Shown: piece by piece, positions 49,808 through 58,811 of the stretch
How the letters are laid out: each line of letters starts with the position of its first letter
How positions within the stretch are numbered: position 1 is the stretch's first letter
DNA from: Pseudanabaena minima
GTDB taxonomy: Bacteria > Cyanobacteriota > Cyanobacteriia > Pseudanabaenales > Pseudanabaenaceae
Reading direction: 5' to 3'
DNA length: 64,000 nt
Assembly: GCF_051131155.1 (NCBI RefSeq)
Contig: NZ_CP159508.1
Span: 3,844,001-3,908,000 of the forward strand
Made by a program: the position numbers and the translations under genes
The notes under the pieces: generated by a model
Databases searched by the model: none
What the model saw: the letters and a program-made list of their open reading frames with translations, nothing else
Told to the model about the DNA's origin: nothing

Positions 49808-50695
49808 ATGGGAATCAAACATAAGATCCATCGTTCTGTAATCAAGCTGGAGCAGCGTGATGGAGTTCTTCAAGTTGTTGGTGGAAATTCTTGGTATTCT
49901 TATGTTCGCGATCCATATCACCTATTGTTAACAATTCCTTGGATCGGATTTTTTGCGATTGTGATGGGCTTCGACATATTTCTCAATGCTGTTTTTGCAA
50001 TTCTCTATTTACTCGATCCGAATGCGATCGCAGGTGTAAAAGAAGTAGGATTTTTGGAGGCTTTTTTCTTTAGTGTGCAAACACTAGCTTCCATTGGCTA
50101 TGGAGTAATGAATCCTCAAACACTATATGCCAACCTGATCGTCACCTTAGAATCAATTACTAGTTTAATGTTATTTGCGGTGATCACAGGCATAGCCTAC
50201 ACTAGATTTGCCAAATCTGCTTCCCGTGTGATGTTCAGTCGTGTAGCAACGATTCACAATTACAATGGCACTCCCACACTAATGTTTCGCACTGCTAATG
50301 AGAGGAAAAACAATATTCTCGAAGCGAAATTGAGTGTTTATTTAATGATTGATGAAGTAACTGCGGAAGGTCAAATGATGAGAAGGTTGCATGAGTTGAA
50401 ACTAGCTCGCAATCATTCTCCAGTCTTTTTACTATCATGGACAGTGATGCATACGATCAATGAGAGTAGTCCGCTGTATGGATTGTCAATGGAAACAATG
50501 GAAAGATTACATGCTCAGATTCTTGTATCTCTTACTGGTGTTGATGAAACGATCGAAGGTACGCTCCATGCTCGACACATGTATGCATCTCGAAATATCC
50601 TATTCGATCGCCGTTTTGTGGATGTAATTTACATGGGAAATGATGGGCATCGCTATCTTGATTACACGCACTTTCATGAAACAGTTGCAATTTAA
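49808..50695 (+). CDS. Inward-rectifier (Kir-type) potassium channel
   Basis: KirBac-like channel of 295 residues. Two membrane helices (about 40-68 and 108-132) flank a pore helix and the selectivity filter S95-IGYG-99, with Ser in place of the usual Thr. The C-terminal cytoplasmic beta domain follows, with FSRVATIHNYNGTPTLMFRTANER and LSWTVMHTINESSPLYG, typical of Kir domains. The N-terminus carries the slide helix YHLLLTIPWIGFF. It would mediate K+ flux in the plasma membrane. Monocistronic; a family C element with 5-base target duplication lies just after the stop. Confidence 0.9.
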   Translation: MGIKHKIHRSVIKLEQRDGVLQVVGGNSWYSYVRDPYHLLLTIPWIGFFAIVMGFDIFLNAVFAILYLLDPNAIAGVKEVGFLEAFFFSVQTLASIGYGVMNPQTLYANLIVTLESITSLMLFAVITGIAYTRFAKSASRVMFSRVATIHNYNGTPTLMFRTANERKNNILEAKLSVYLMIDEVTAEGQMMRRLHELKLARNHSPVFLLSWTVMHTINESSPLYGLSMETMERLHAQILVSLTGVDETIEGTLHARHMYASRNILFDRRFVDVIYMGNDGHRYLDYTHFHETVAI

Positions 50696-50718
50696 TAATA
50701 TTATTCTTTTTAATTCTA

Positions 50719-50884
50719 ACTGATGTTACGTGGAAGGATTTCTTGCGATGGCGTAAGTCTAGGGCTGGCACGGGGGCACAGCCCCTACAAGATCTGAAAT
50801 TTACAGGTAGGGGTAATCCCCCCGTGGTTGCCCTGTTATGCTAGCAGCAAGAGGTTCATTATCTGAGTCCCACGTAACATCAGT
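50719..50884. mobile_element. Family C MITE-like element, copy C1
   Basis: 166-base element with perfect 15-bp terminal inverted repeats ACTGATGTTACGTGG / CCACGTAACATCAGT. TTCTA flanks both ends, a likely 5-base target duplication. The interior contains GGGCTGGCACGGGGGCACAG and its partial complement. No open frame. A family B element begins 6 bases later. Confidence 0.8.
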
Positions 50885-50889
50885 TTCTA

Positions 50890-50994
50890 ATATCAATTCA
50901 CGAAAGTGTGACAACTTTTTCGTGAATCAAAAAACAAATCCAGTAAGACTTTTTAAAATAAGGAATAGCACAGCCATTTCTTATTTTGGTATAA
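50890..50994. repeat. Family B two-hairpin element, copy B2
   Basis: ATATCAATTCACGAAAGTG hairpin, spacer AATCCAGTAAGACTTTTTAA, then AAATAAGGAATAGC / GCCATTTCTTATTT and GGTATA. It ends 33 bases before the ABC-type binding protein start. Confidence 0.7.
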
Positions 50995-51027
50995 ATCTCT
51001 AGTAAAAGCCATTTCTAGCAGCAAAGG

Positions 51028-52047
51028 ATGTTAGCGCTTATGAATTCTGCACGAAAGACGTTTGGCTTGATCGCTTTAACTGTGATTACCTTACTCTCGG
51101 CACTCTTGATCAAAAGTTGTACTTTAGGCGGAGAGGTTGCCCTAAAGCCATTTAAAGTAGGCATGAATAGTTGGCCGGGTTATGCGATCGCCCTTTATGC
51201 GAAGGAAGCAGGACTATTTAAAAAGCGAGGTTTAGATGTGGAATTTGTGCGCTTTACCAACCAACAGGATAATATTCGAGCTACGATGCGTGGAGCACAG
51301 GATGCTAGCTTTGTCCCTCTGTGGGAAGTCATGCAAGTTGATCCTGCGGGAGACAAACCTGTAGTAATGATGGTAGTTGATATTTCGGCTGGCTCCGATG
51401 GGATCGTCGCAGGCTCAGCTATCCAAACGACTAAAGCTCTGAGGGGGCAGAAAGTAAGTACTAAACTCGGCACAGTTACACATTTAATTTTGCTAGAGGC
51501 TCTCAAGTCCAACCAATTGAAACCCTCCGACGTAGAAATTGTCGATGCCTCCAATGATCGTGGGGCTGAACTCTTAAAGAAAGGTGAAGTTAGTGCGGCG
51601 GTAATGTGGGAACCATTGTTGAGTAATACCGCCAAAGCCATCAGTGGAAAAGTTATTCACACTACAGCCGATGTGGATAGTATTGTGATTGATACCTTGG
51701 CTTCGCGTTCCAGTATTGTCAATTCTAAGCAAGACGAATTAGTCAGCTTTATTGAGACTTGGTTTGATACGATTCAGGCAGTTGAGACTAAACCACAAGA
51801 GGTATTTACCTCCGTTGCGAAACAGACTAAGCAGACTGTCGAAGCCTTTACTGAAGACTATAAAGGCTTAAAGAAAGGTGACATTGCCATGAATAATCGG
51901 ATGTTTACGGGTGGACGGTTACAGGAAGCATCGAAATTAACCCGCGAACTTTTGCGTGAAGATCCTCGGCATGGACGTGTCATTCGAGACGATGTGGAAA
52001 TTAATGCTGTACCGCTTAATAAGGCGATCGCAAATTGGAAAGCATGA
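51028..52047 (+). CDS. Periplasmic substrate-binding protein (NMT1/SsuA type)
   Basis: A 339-residue exported binding protein, probably a lipoprotein: the N-terminal helix ends LLIKSCTLGG. The NMT1/SsuA-like fold is visible in FKVGMNSWPGYAIALYAKEAGLFKKRGLDVEF, then VTHLILLEALKSNQL and SAAVMWEPLL. Such proteins bind thiamine precursors, taurine, nitrate or sulfonates. No permease or ATPase gene is adjacent; instead a PAS histidine kinase gene starts 46 bases downstream. It may therefore feed ligand information to that kinase (inference). ATG 51040 is an alternative start. Confidence 0.85.
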   Translation: MLALMNSARKTFGLIALTVITLLSALLIKSCTLGGEVALKPFKVGMNSWPGYAIALYAKEAGLFKKRGLDVEFVRFTNQQDNIRATMRGAQDASFVPLWEVMQVDPAGDKPVVMMVVDISAGSDGIVAGSAIQTTKALRGQKVSTKLGTVTHLILLEALKSNQLKPSDVEIVDASNDRGAELLKKGEVSAAVMWEPLLSNTAKAISGKVIHTTADVDSIVIDTLASRSSIVNSKQDELVSFIETWFDTIQAVETKPQEVFTSVAKQTKQTVEAFTEDYKGLKKGDIAMNNRMFTGGRLQEASKLTRELLREDPRHGRVIRDDVEINAVPLNKAIANWKA

Positions 52048-52093
52048 CAAAATCACACTTCATCAATAAAAACTTGTAGCAATAAAGAAAGTC

Positions 52094-54037
52094 GTGAAAA
52101 AGCAGTTACCAATTTCTAAACGAAATCTAGCGCAAAAGTTGTTAATAGGGTTTGGTTTATCCTTAGTCACAATTGGACTAGGGACATTATGGGTAACTTA
52201 CGCTTCCATCCGACAAGACTTAGAACGGCAAGTACAACAACGAGCTGAATCAATTACGCGCGGTTTAGAATTTGCGACGGAAGGATTGATTGAAGTTAGA
52301 GATACGGTTTTGCTAGGACGCATTGTCCAAAACTATGCCACTTTGCCAACCGTAGTGGAAGTTTCAATTGTCGATCCTGATGGGATGGCGATCGCCCATA
52401 GTCAAAATCTAGAAACGGGTAAACGTTATGCAGATATACGACCTTCTTTAACCATGGAGGTCAATCGAGCCTCGCTGATGGGGGAAGTAGCTCATTTCCG
52501 CACCTTCTTAAATGGCAAATCTGTAGTAATCGAGATTTTACCTTTTAGTAGTTTGCTATTTGGAAAAGTGGGAAAACGGGGTGTGGCGATCGCGATCATG
52601 GATCTTGAGAAAATGGAACAAGAAACATGGCGTAGTTTTCTATCTTCTACGCTAACGATGGCAATAGGCACAGGCATAATTTTACTTTTCCTTGGTTGGC
52701 TGATCCAGCAATTAGTACTTCGCCCTCTAGCCAATCTCAATCAAGCAATCACTCAAAGCACCCAAACCGAAGACTTTGTACTACCTGCTTTGCCCAATGA
52801 TGAAATTGGCTTTTTAGGCAATAACTTTGCGGCGGTATTTGAGCAATTAAGAGCTTACAAACAAATGGAGCTAGAGATTGTAGAGATAGAACTCCGTGAA
52901 AAGAGTCGATATCTAGATGCAGTACTACTCAATTTACAGGATATGAAATATGCTCTTGATCGCAGTGCCATTGTGGCAATTACTGATATTAGAGGCGAAA
53001 TCACCTATGTAAATGATAAATTTTGTGAGGCTTCTAAATATAGCCGTGAAGAATTGATTGGACAGAATCATAGCCTCCTCAATTCTGGACATCACTCTCC
53101 AGAATTTTTTGCGGAGATGTGGGCGGCGATCGCTAGTGGTCAAAATTGGCGATCCGATATTCGCAACCGCACCAAGGACGGTGTTCTTTTTTGGGTTGAT
53201 ACAACCATCGTCCCCTTACTCAATTTACAGGGTATTCCCTATCAGTTCTTGGCAATTAGCCAAGACATTAGCGAGCGCAAACGAACCGAACAGGAAATGC
53301 GGTTATTGACGGAGAGATTAGAAATAAATAACCGTGAATTACAAGACTTTGCCTATGTAGCATCCCATGACTTGCAGGAGCCTCTCCGCAAAATTCAAGC
53401 TTTTGGCGATCGCCTCAAAACCACCAACGGAGATGTGATCAATGAAAAAGGAAAAGATTACCTAGCCCGAATGCTCAATGCTGCTAGTCGAGCGCAAGTG
53501 TTGATCAATGATTTATTAACATTTTCACGGGTAACAACCAAAGCTAAAGATTTTGCCTCCATTAATCTGAATGAAATATTAGAGGGTGTGCTTTCTGATC
53601 TAGAGGTACAGATTGAGCGGACTGCGGCAACTGTTGAGTTTGATCCTCTACCCAAGATCGAAGCTGACCCCAGTCAAATGCGGCAATTGCTCCAAAACCT
53701 GATTACCAATGCGATCAAGTTCCGTAAAGAAGATGTGGCTCCGATCGTCCAGATTCGTGTTAACCCAATTCACCAAGATAACAGGGATGCTTATGAGATT
53801 CGGGTTATCGATAATGGGATCGGACTTGAACAAAAATATAGCGATCGCATTTTTCAAATGTTTCAACGCCTCCACGGACGCAATGCCTATGAAGGTACAG
53901 GAATTGGTCTAGCGATTTGCCGAAAAATCGTGGAACGTCATGGTGGTATGATCGCAGTCAAGAGCCAAATCGACCAAGGCGCTACCTTTATTCTTACCCT
54001 ACCCCTCAAACAAGCCACAATAGAAGATTATGACTAA
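52094..54037 (+). CDS. Membrane sensor histidine kinase with HAMP and PAS
   Basis: A 647-residue kinase. TM1 about 15-37, a periplasmic sensor (about 38-190), TM2 (about 191-213), HAMP to about 265, PAS with PAC motif (about 285-400, FLAISQDISERKRTEQEM), HisKA with phospho-acceptor H425 (YVASHDLQEPLRKI) and HATPase with the N box and GTGIGLAICRKIVERHGG. The GTG start at 52094 follows the binding-protein gene by 46 bases. It overlaps the response regulator gene by eight bases, so the pair is a cognate two-component system, possibly fed by the binding protein. Confidence 0.93.
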   Translation: MKKQLPISKRNLAQKLLIGFGLSLVTIGLGTLWVTYASIRQDLERQVQQRAESITRGLEFATEGLIEVRDTVLLGRIVQNYATLPTVVEVSIVDPDGMAIAHSQNLETGKRYADIRPSLTMEVNRASLMGEVAHFRTFLNGKSVVIEILPFSSLLFGKVGKRGVAIAIMDLEKMEQETWRSFLSSTLTMAIGTGIILLFLGWLIQQLVLRPLANLNQAITQSTQTEDFVLPALPNDEIGFLGNNFAAVFEQLRAYKQMELEIVEIELREKSRYLDAVLLNLQDMKYALDRSAIVAITDIRGEITYVNDKFCEASKYSREELIGQNHSLLNSGHHSPEFFAEMWAAIASGQNWRSDIRNRTKDGVLFWVDTTIVPLLNLQGIPYQFLAISQDISERKRTEQEMRLLTERLEINNRELQDFAYVASHDLQEPLRKIQAFGDRLKTTNGDVINEKGKDYLARMLNAASRAQVLINDLLTFSRVTTKAKDFASINLNEILEGVLSDLEVQIERTAATVEFDPLPKIEADPSQMRQLLQNLITNAIKFRKEDVAPIVQIRVNPIHQDNRDAYEIRVIDNGIGLEQKYSDRIFQMFQRLHGRNAYEGTGIGLAICRKIVERHGGMIAVKSQIDQGATFILTLPLKQATIEDYD

Positions 54038-54482
54038 AAAAGGAAAAGCAGTCACGATTTTGGTTGCTGAAGATGACGAAGATGATCGAATGCTGATGCA
54101 GGATGCATTAGAAGAAAATCGTCTCGCCAACGATCTCCACTTTGTTGGTGATGGGGAAGAATTGATGGATTATTTACAGCATCGCGGACAGTATAGTGAT
54201 CCCAAAACGGCTCCTCGCCCCAGTTTAATTTTATTAGATTTAAATATGCCTCGCAAAGATGGACGGGAAGCCCTAAAAGAAATCAAAACCGATCCCGCGC
54301 TCAGACAAATTCCCGTAGTAGTGCTGACCACATCTAAAGCCGAAGAGGATATCCTGCGAACCTACGATCTTGGTGTTAGTTCCTTTATTGCCAAACCTGT
54401 AATCTTTGAGTCAATGGTACAAATTATTAAAGCTCTGGGTAAATATTGGTTTGAAATTGTGGAACTACCCGAAAAAAACTAG
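54030..54482 (+). CDS. Single-domain response regulator (CheY/Rcp1-like)
   Basis: A 150-residue receiver domain with no output. The acidic pocket is AEDDEDD near residue 12 and the phospho-acceptor is D70 (ILLDLNMP). The switch Thr is in VVLTTSKAEED and the Lys is in FIAKPV. The DLNMPRKDGREALKEIK block matches the Rcp1-like receivers that accept phosphate from phytochrome-type kinases. It overlaps the kinase gene by eight bases, indicating translational coupling. No DNA-binding domain, so it works by protein contact. Confidence 0.93.
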   Translation: MTKKGKAVTILVAEDDEDDRMLMQDALEENRLANDLHFVGDGEELMDYLQHRGQYSDPKTAPRPSLILLDLNMPRKDGREALKEIKTDPALRQIPVVVLTTSKAEEDILRTYDLGVSSFIAKPVIFESMVQIIKALGKYWFEIVELPEKN

Positions 54483-54524
54483 CGATAGCTCAAGATGTAG
54501 TGCTTTGGGCTGCACCTTTTCTTA

Positions 54525-54661
54525 ACTAATGCTACGTGGGAGTCTCTAAGACCCTCACTCCTAGCCCCTCTCCCGCAGGAGAGGGGAAAAAGAAATTAGT
54601 CTTACTCCACCTCTCCTGCGGGAGAGGTGGCTGGGGGGTGAGGGTTCCGCGTAACATCAGT
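54525..54661. mobile_element. Family C MITE-like element, copy C2
   Basis: Terminal inverted repeats ACTAATGCTACGTGG and CCGCGTAACATCAGT, with three or fewer changes per end from C1. The interior is a family E repeat, with CCCTCTCCCGCAGGAGAGGG and CTCTCCTGCGGGAGAG hairpins. It lies between two signalling units. Confidence 0.78.
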
Positions 54662-54665
54662 TACT

Positions 54666-54765
54666 TAATTTACGAAAGAGTGGCAACACTTTTGCGAATT
54701 AAAAACCAAACCCAGTAAGGGTTTTAAAAACACAAAATGGCTACGCCATTTTGTGTTTTGGTACA
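54666..54765. repeat. Family B two-hairpin element, copy B3
   Basis: AATTTACGAAAGAGTGG / CAACACTTTTGCGAATT, spacer AAACCCAGTAAGGGTTTT, then CACAAAATGGC-TAC-GCCATTTTGTG and GGTA. It follows C2 by 4 bases. Confidence 0.75.
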
Positions 54766-54800
54766 ATTCGATAATCATCAACAATCATGGCGCGAGAATC

Positions 54801-55925
54801 ATGGCACGAGAAAAGTGCAAAGTTTTACTAGTAGATGATGATGAAGATGACTACATTGTTACTCGTGACTTTTTGAGCGAGGCTGAGCAATTTGATTTTC
54901 AGCTTGACTGGGTGGACAATTTTCAAGCAGGGCTACAAGAAATTGCCAAGAATCAGCATGATGTCTATCTGCTTGATTATCGGCTTGGCAAAGAGAATGG
55001 TCTGGATTTACTACAAGCTGCGGTCAAAAATGGTTGTGCTAAGCCAATTGTGCTGCTCACAGGACTTGGCGACCACGAAATTGACCAACAAGCGATGAAA
55101 AGTGGCGCATCAGACTATCTTGAGAAAGGACTGATGCTCAGTACGATTTTATTGGAACGGGCTATTCTTCATGCAATTGACCGCAAACAGTTTGAAAATC
55201 GCCAACTAGAACTAATGTCCGAACTTGCTATCGCCAATCAGGAACTTAAAGACTTTGCCTACATTGTCTCCCACGATCTTAAAGCTCCTTTGCGGGGTAT
55301 TGCTTCAATTGCCAACTGGTTAGAGCAAGACTATGGCGATCGCATCGATCCCGATGGACATGAGATGTTGCAACTGTTAGGCGGACAAGTACGGCGAATG
55401 AGCAACCTTATCGATGGGATCTTGCGATATTCTCGTGTGGGTAGACTTAAAGAAGAGAAAAGTGCAGTAAATCTTCAGGTTTTGCTTACAGAAGTGATTG
55501 ATATGATTGCACTTCCGTCAGGTATTGAGATCGTGATCGAAACTGATTTGCCCACATTATTTGTAGGAAATACACAAATGCAACAGGTATTTCAGAACTT
55601 ATTGAGTAATGCCGTGAAGTATATGGGTAAACCAGAAGGGAAAATTCGACTTGGTCACACCGACCAAAATAGATACTGGCAATTTTATGTCAGTGATACT
55701 GGGATCGGGATTGAGGCAAGGTATTTTGATAAGATTTTTCAGATTTTTCAAACATTGGCAAAGCAAGAACCAAATGAAAATACAGGCGTGGGATTAGCGA
55801 TCGTCAAAAAAATCGTCGAAATCTACGGTGGTAAAATTTGGATCACTTCGGAAGTTGGTCAAGGTAGCACATTCTTCTTTACCATACCCAAATCAGTTGA
55901 GATCATTGAGGACAAAAAACAATGA
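54801..55925 (+). CDS. Receiver-histidine kinase (REC-HisKA-HATPase)
   Basis: A 374-residue soluble kinase with an N-terminal receiver: VDDDEDD at about 11-17 and phospho-acceptor D59 (LLDYRLG). HisKA follows with H158 (YIVSHDLKAPLRGI), then HATPase with GVGLAIVKKIVEIYGG. Such reversed hybrids receive phosphate first and kinase second. I take ATG 54801 as start; the frame is open to 54753 but that part lies in the repeat and would add 16 odd residues. It overlaps the next response regulator by four bases (ATGA), so the pair is coupled. Confidence 0.9.
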   Translation: MAREKCKVLLVDDDEDDYIVTRDFLSEAEQFDFQLDWVDNFQAGLQEIAKNQHDVYLLDYRLGKENGLDLLQAAVKNGCAKPIVLLTGLGDHEIDQQAMKSGASDYLEKGLMLSTILLERAILHAIDRKQFENRQLELMSELAIANQELKDFAYIVSHDLKAPLRGIASIANWLEQDYGDRIDPDGHEMLQLLGGQVRRMSNLIDGILRYSRVGRLKEEKSAVNLQVLLTEVIDMIALPSGIEIVIETDLPTLFVGNTQMQQVFQNLLSNAVKYMGKPEGKIRLGHTDQNRYWQFYVSDTGIGIEARYFDKIFQIFQTLAKQEPNENTGVGLAIVKKIVEIYGGKIWITSEVGQGSTFFFTIPKSVEIIEDKKQ

Positions 55926-56344
55926 GAAGTTGCGATCCAATTTTGTTAGTAGAAGATGATCTCATTGATATCATGACCATCAAAAGAGGGTTGAAAGAAA
56001 TTCACGCTTATAACCCGCTTCATGTTAGTAATGATGGTGAAGATGCCTTAGCTTTTTTACGTGATCCTCAAAAGCCTGATCCTGCACTCATTTTTCTCGA
56101 CCTGAATATGCCTCGTATGAATGGGTTGGAATTTCTGAACGTCATCAAAAATGACCCCCACTGGCGGATTATTCCTGTCGTTATCTTTACAACTTCGCAA
56201 GAAGCACAAGATCGTCTAGCTAGTTTTGAGTTAGGGGTTGCGGGATATATTGTCAAACCATTAAGCTATCCAGACTTTGTGGAGCAACTGAAAGTAATAT
56301 ATCAATACTGGTGCTTGAGCGAATCTCCTTACACAATTTCGTAA
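55922..56344 (+). CDS. Single-domain response regulator
   Basis: A 140-residue receiver domain. The acidic residues are in LVEDDLIDI at about 10-16 and the phospho-acceptor is D60 (FLDLNMP). FTTSQEAQD carries the switch Thr and IVKPL the Lys. It is a second Rcp1-like receiver, paired with the upstream receiver-kinase by an ATGA overlap. The spacing to the hybrid kinase at 56393 is 48 bases, so all three may form one transcript. No output domain. Confidence 0.92.
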   Translation: MRSCDPILLVEDDLIDIMTIKRGLKEIHAYNPLHVSNDGEDALAFLRDPQKPDPALIFLDLNMPRMNGLEFLNVIKNDPHWRIIPVVIFTTSQEAQDRLASFELGVAGYIVKPLSYPDFVEQLKVIYQYWCLSESPYTIS

Positions 56345-56392
56345 GTTTACTGTCTGGATATCTTATGTATCAATCATTAGGATCAGTCTAAA

Positions 56393-58384
56393 ATGGCTCT
56401 CATTAATCCCACTGACTCACTACACCCACAAGTAATCAGAGTTCTTCTTGTAGAAGATGATCGGATTGATTATCTCGCCTTTGTTCGATTCATTAAGCAA
56501 GGAGACCTGCCCTATGACTATGCTTTAGCCCAGTCTCTGGCTGAAGCAAAAGCTATTTTAGCATCTCAATCGTTTGATATTGCGATCCTAGACTACTTAT
56601 TGGGTGATGGGACATCGCTTGAACTATTTGATATTCTCAAATCTCAAAATTGTCCATTTATCATTGCCACAGGCACGGGGGATGAAGAAACTGCGGCGAG
56701 ATTAATGAACGAAGGTGCGTATGATTATCTGATTAAAGATCCCGATCTGAAATATCTCAAAATTTTACCAGCCACTGTATCCAAAGTTCTTGCCCGCAAG
56801 CAATCAGAGGAACAGATCCGCATCCTCAACCATGCCATGCAGAGTGCAAAAGATAGCATTTATATCACTGACTTAGAAGGAAAACTACTATATATTAACG
56901 ACTCTCTCAAACAAATTTGTAACCTTGATGGCAAAGACCTCATAGGACTACCCATAGAGATTTTGGGACAACCACACCTACAACCATGCGTAAGCGATCC
57001 ATGTATGGGCAAGAATTGTGCGATCGAGTCAGAGATATCAATGCGAAGGTTAAATGGAAGTCTATTTCCTGCCTTACTATCGGAATCTTTTATTCAAGAT
57101 GGAGAGAAACGAATTAGGGTGGGCTTGATTCGGGATATTACCGATCGCAAAGCTGCTGAGGTCGCTTTAGCGCAAGCTAAAGAAGAAGCAGAATTGGCTA
57201 ATAGAGCTAAGAGCGAATTCCTTGCCAATATGAGTCATGAAATTCGCACACCCATGAATGGGGTACTGGGAATGACTCAGTTGCTTGCCATGACTGAACT
57301 AACTGAGGAGCAACAAGACTTATTACAAACAATTCAATTTAGCAATGAGTCTCTTTTGACATTAATTAATGACATTCTCGACTTTTCTAAAATTGAAGCG
57401 GGAATGCTGGAGTTAGAGGAACAATCATTTGTCCTAGAAGACAATTTAAAATCTGTATGCAATCTCCTCAATGCACAGGCTCAAAGCAAAGAGATAAAAC
57501 TCAGCTATCAGATCAGCACAGAAGTTCCTCAGATTTTGATGGGAGACAATTCTCGCCTTCGCCAAATCTTGCTCAATCTTGTTGGTAATGCGATCAAATT
57601 CACCCAGCAAGGCAGCGTTACGATCACGGTTAAGAGTCGAGTAATTTCTGATGATGTTGAACAGAAAAAGTGCGAATTGCTTTTAGCGATCGCTGATACA
57701 GGTATTGGCATTGAGCGCGATCGCTTAGCCAAATTATTTCAACCTTTCACCCAAGCCGATGCTTCGATTAGTCGCAAATATGGCGGTACTGGGCTGGGGC
57801 TAGCCATTTGTAAGCGATTGGTTGAGATTATGGAAGGAAAGATTTGGGTGGAGAGTCTGGGAAATATTGGGGGAAATCCTCCTTTAAACTGGATTCCGCC
57901 TAGAAGTTTCAATTCTAAGAAAGGTTCAGTTTTCTATTTCACAGTCTTAATGAAGGAATCAGAAAAACTACCACCAGATTCTCCCTACCTTAATGCAAAA
58001 TTAGCGATCGCTACTGCCGAGAAATCATCTTTACAGATCTTGGTTGCTGAAGATAATCCAGTAAATCAAAAATTGGCGATCTTTATGTTCAAAAAGCTTG
58101 GTTGTAATGTAGACATAGCCAACAATGGAGTAGAAGTCTTAGATAAGCTAAATCACAAGGTCTATGATGTGATTTTTATGGATATGCAAATGCCTGAGAT
58201 GGATGGAATTGAGGCGACTCAAAGAATTCGCCTTAATTGCGACCCTCAACCTTGGATTATTGCTATGACGGCTCACGCCGTAGGTGAGGCTCGGGAAACT
58301 TGCTTACAGGCTGGAATGAATGACTACATCAGTAAACCAATTCGGATTGAAGAGCTTACAACAGTGCTACTCAGAGCAAAATAA
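56393..58384 (+). CDS. Hybrid histidine kinase REC-PAS-HisKA-HATPase-REC
   Basis: A 663-residue cytosolic hybrid kinase. REC1 has D67 (AILDYLLGDG). A PAS/PAC domain (about 145-260; DSIYITDLEGKLLYIND, then GLIRDITDRKAAEV) follows, then HisKA with H282 (ANMSHEIRTPMNG), HATPase with GGTGLGLAICKRLVEIM, and REC2 with D597 (VIFMDMQMPEMDG). Three cysteines in QPCVSDPCMGKNC are unusual in the PAS domain and could bind a metal or react with redox signals; that is inference. It can form an internal phosphorelay, with the neighbouring single receivers as likely partners. Confidence 0.93.
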   Translation: MALINPTDSLHPQVIRVLLVEDDRIDYLAFVRFIKQGDLPYDYALAQSLAEAKAILASQSFDIAILDYLLGDGTSLELFDILKSQNCPFIIATGTGDEETAARLMNEGAYDYLIKDPDLKYLKILPATVSKVLARKQSEEQIRILNHAMQSAKDSIYITDLEGKLLYINDSLKQICNLDGKDLIGLPIEILGQPHLQPCVSDPCMGKNCAIESEISMRRLNGSLFPALLSESFIQDGEKRIRVGLIRDITDRKAAEVALAQAKEEAELANRAKSEFLANMSHEIRTPMNGVLGMTQLLAMTELTEEQQDLLQTIQFSNESLLTLINDILDFSKIEAGMLELEEQSFVLEDNLKSVCNLLNAQAQSKEIKLSYQISTEVPQILMGDNSRLRQILLNLVGNAIKFTQQGSVTITVKSRVISDDVEQKKCELLLAIADTGIGIERDRLAKLFQPFTQADASISRKYGGTGLGLAICKRLVEIMEGKIWVESLGNIGGNPPLNWIPPRSFNSKKGSVFYFTVLMKESEKLPPDSPYLNAKLAIATAEKSSLQILVAEDNPVNQKLAIFMFKKLGCNVDIANNGVEVLDKLNHKVYDVIFMDMQMPEMDGIEATQRIRLNCDPQPWIIAMTAHAVGEARETCLQAGMNDYISKPIRIEELTTVLLRAK

Positions 58385-58438
58385 CTTTCTCCAAGCATAT
58401 CGAAGAGAGTCGGTGCTTTACGCCTACCCTCTTATGCC

Positions 58439-58471
58439 AAATTAAGAAATGGCGTAGCCATTTCTTAATTT
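58439..58471. repeat. Palindrome AAATTAAGAAATGGC
   Basis: 15-bp arms around GTA. Similar to the second hairpin of family B copies. Could terminate the hybrid kinase transcript. Confidence 0.65.
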
Positions 58472-58489
58472 AACGTCAGTTCGACGAAA

Positions 58490-58567
58490 GCGAAAAATGG
58501 TAAGAATCGCTAAGCGATTCTTACCATTTTTCGCCATTTGCGGCGTGCTTCGCATGCCGCAAATGGC
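58490..58567. repeat. Two adjoining perfect hairpins
   Basis: First GCGAAAAATGGTAAGAATCGC around TAA to 58534; second GCCATTTGCGGC and GCCGCAAATGGC around a GTGCTTCGCAT core, ending 58567. They share the base at the junction. Confidence 0.75.
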
Positions 58568-58588
58568 AATATCGAACTCATGTTAATT

Positions 58589-58708
58589 TATAGCTATAGC
58601 CACCTGTATCAGGACAAATCAAAAACCAAATACTGTGAGGCGGCGCAAAGCCCCGCTATTCTCTTCTTGAGTTTTGCTTCTGTCCTGACACAATCGACGA
58701 AAGCTATA
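58589..58708. repeat. Family A palindrome, chimeric copy A8
   Basis: Outer TATAGCTATAGCCA and TCGACGAAAGCTATA ends and collars AGGACAAATC and TGTCCTG are present. The inner left arm (CAAATACTGTGAGGCGG) is of the A9/A4 type, while the right arm (TTCTCTTCTTGAGTTTT) is of the A6 type, so they do not pair. Confidence 0.75.
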
Positions 58709-58811
58709 CAACAATAAATCGCGAACCTCTGCTAAGATGTAAGCCTACAGTGTTTGCTCCCAGTCATTGATACTGTTGACACGTTATACAATTCTGTCTC
58801 TGATCCGTCTG

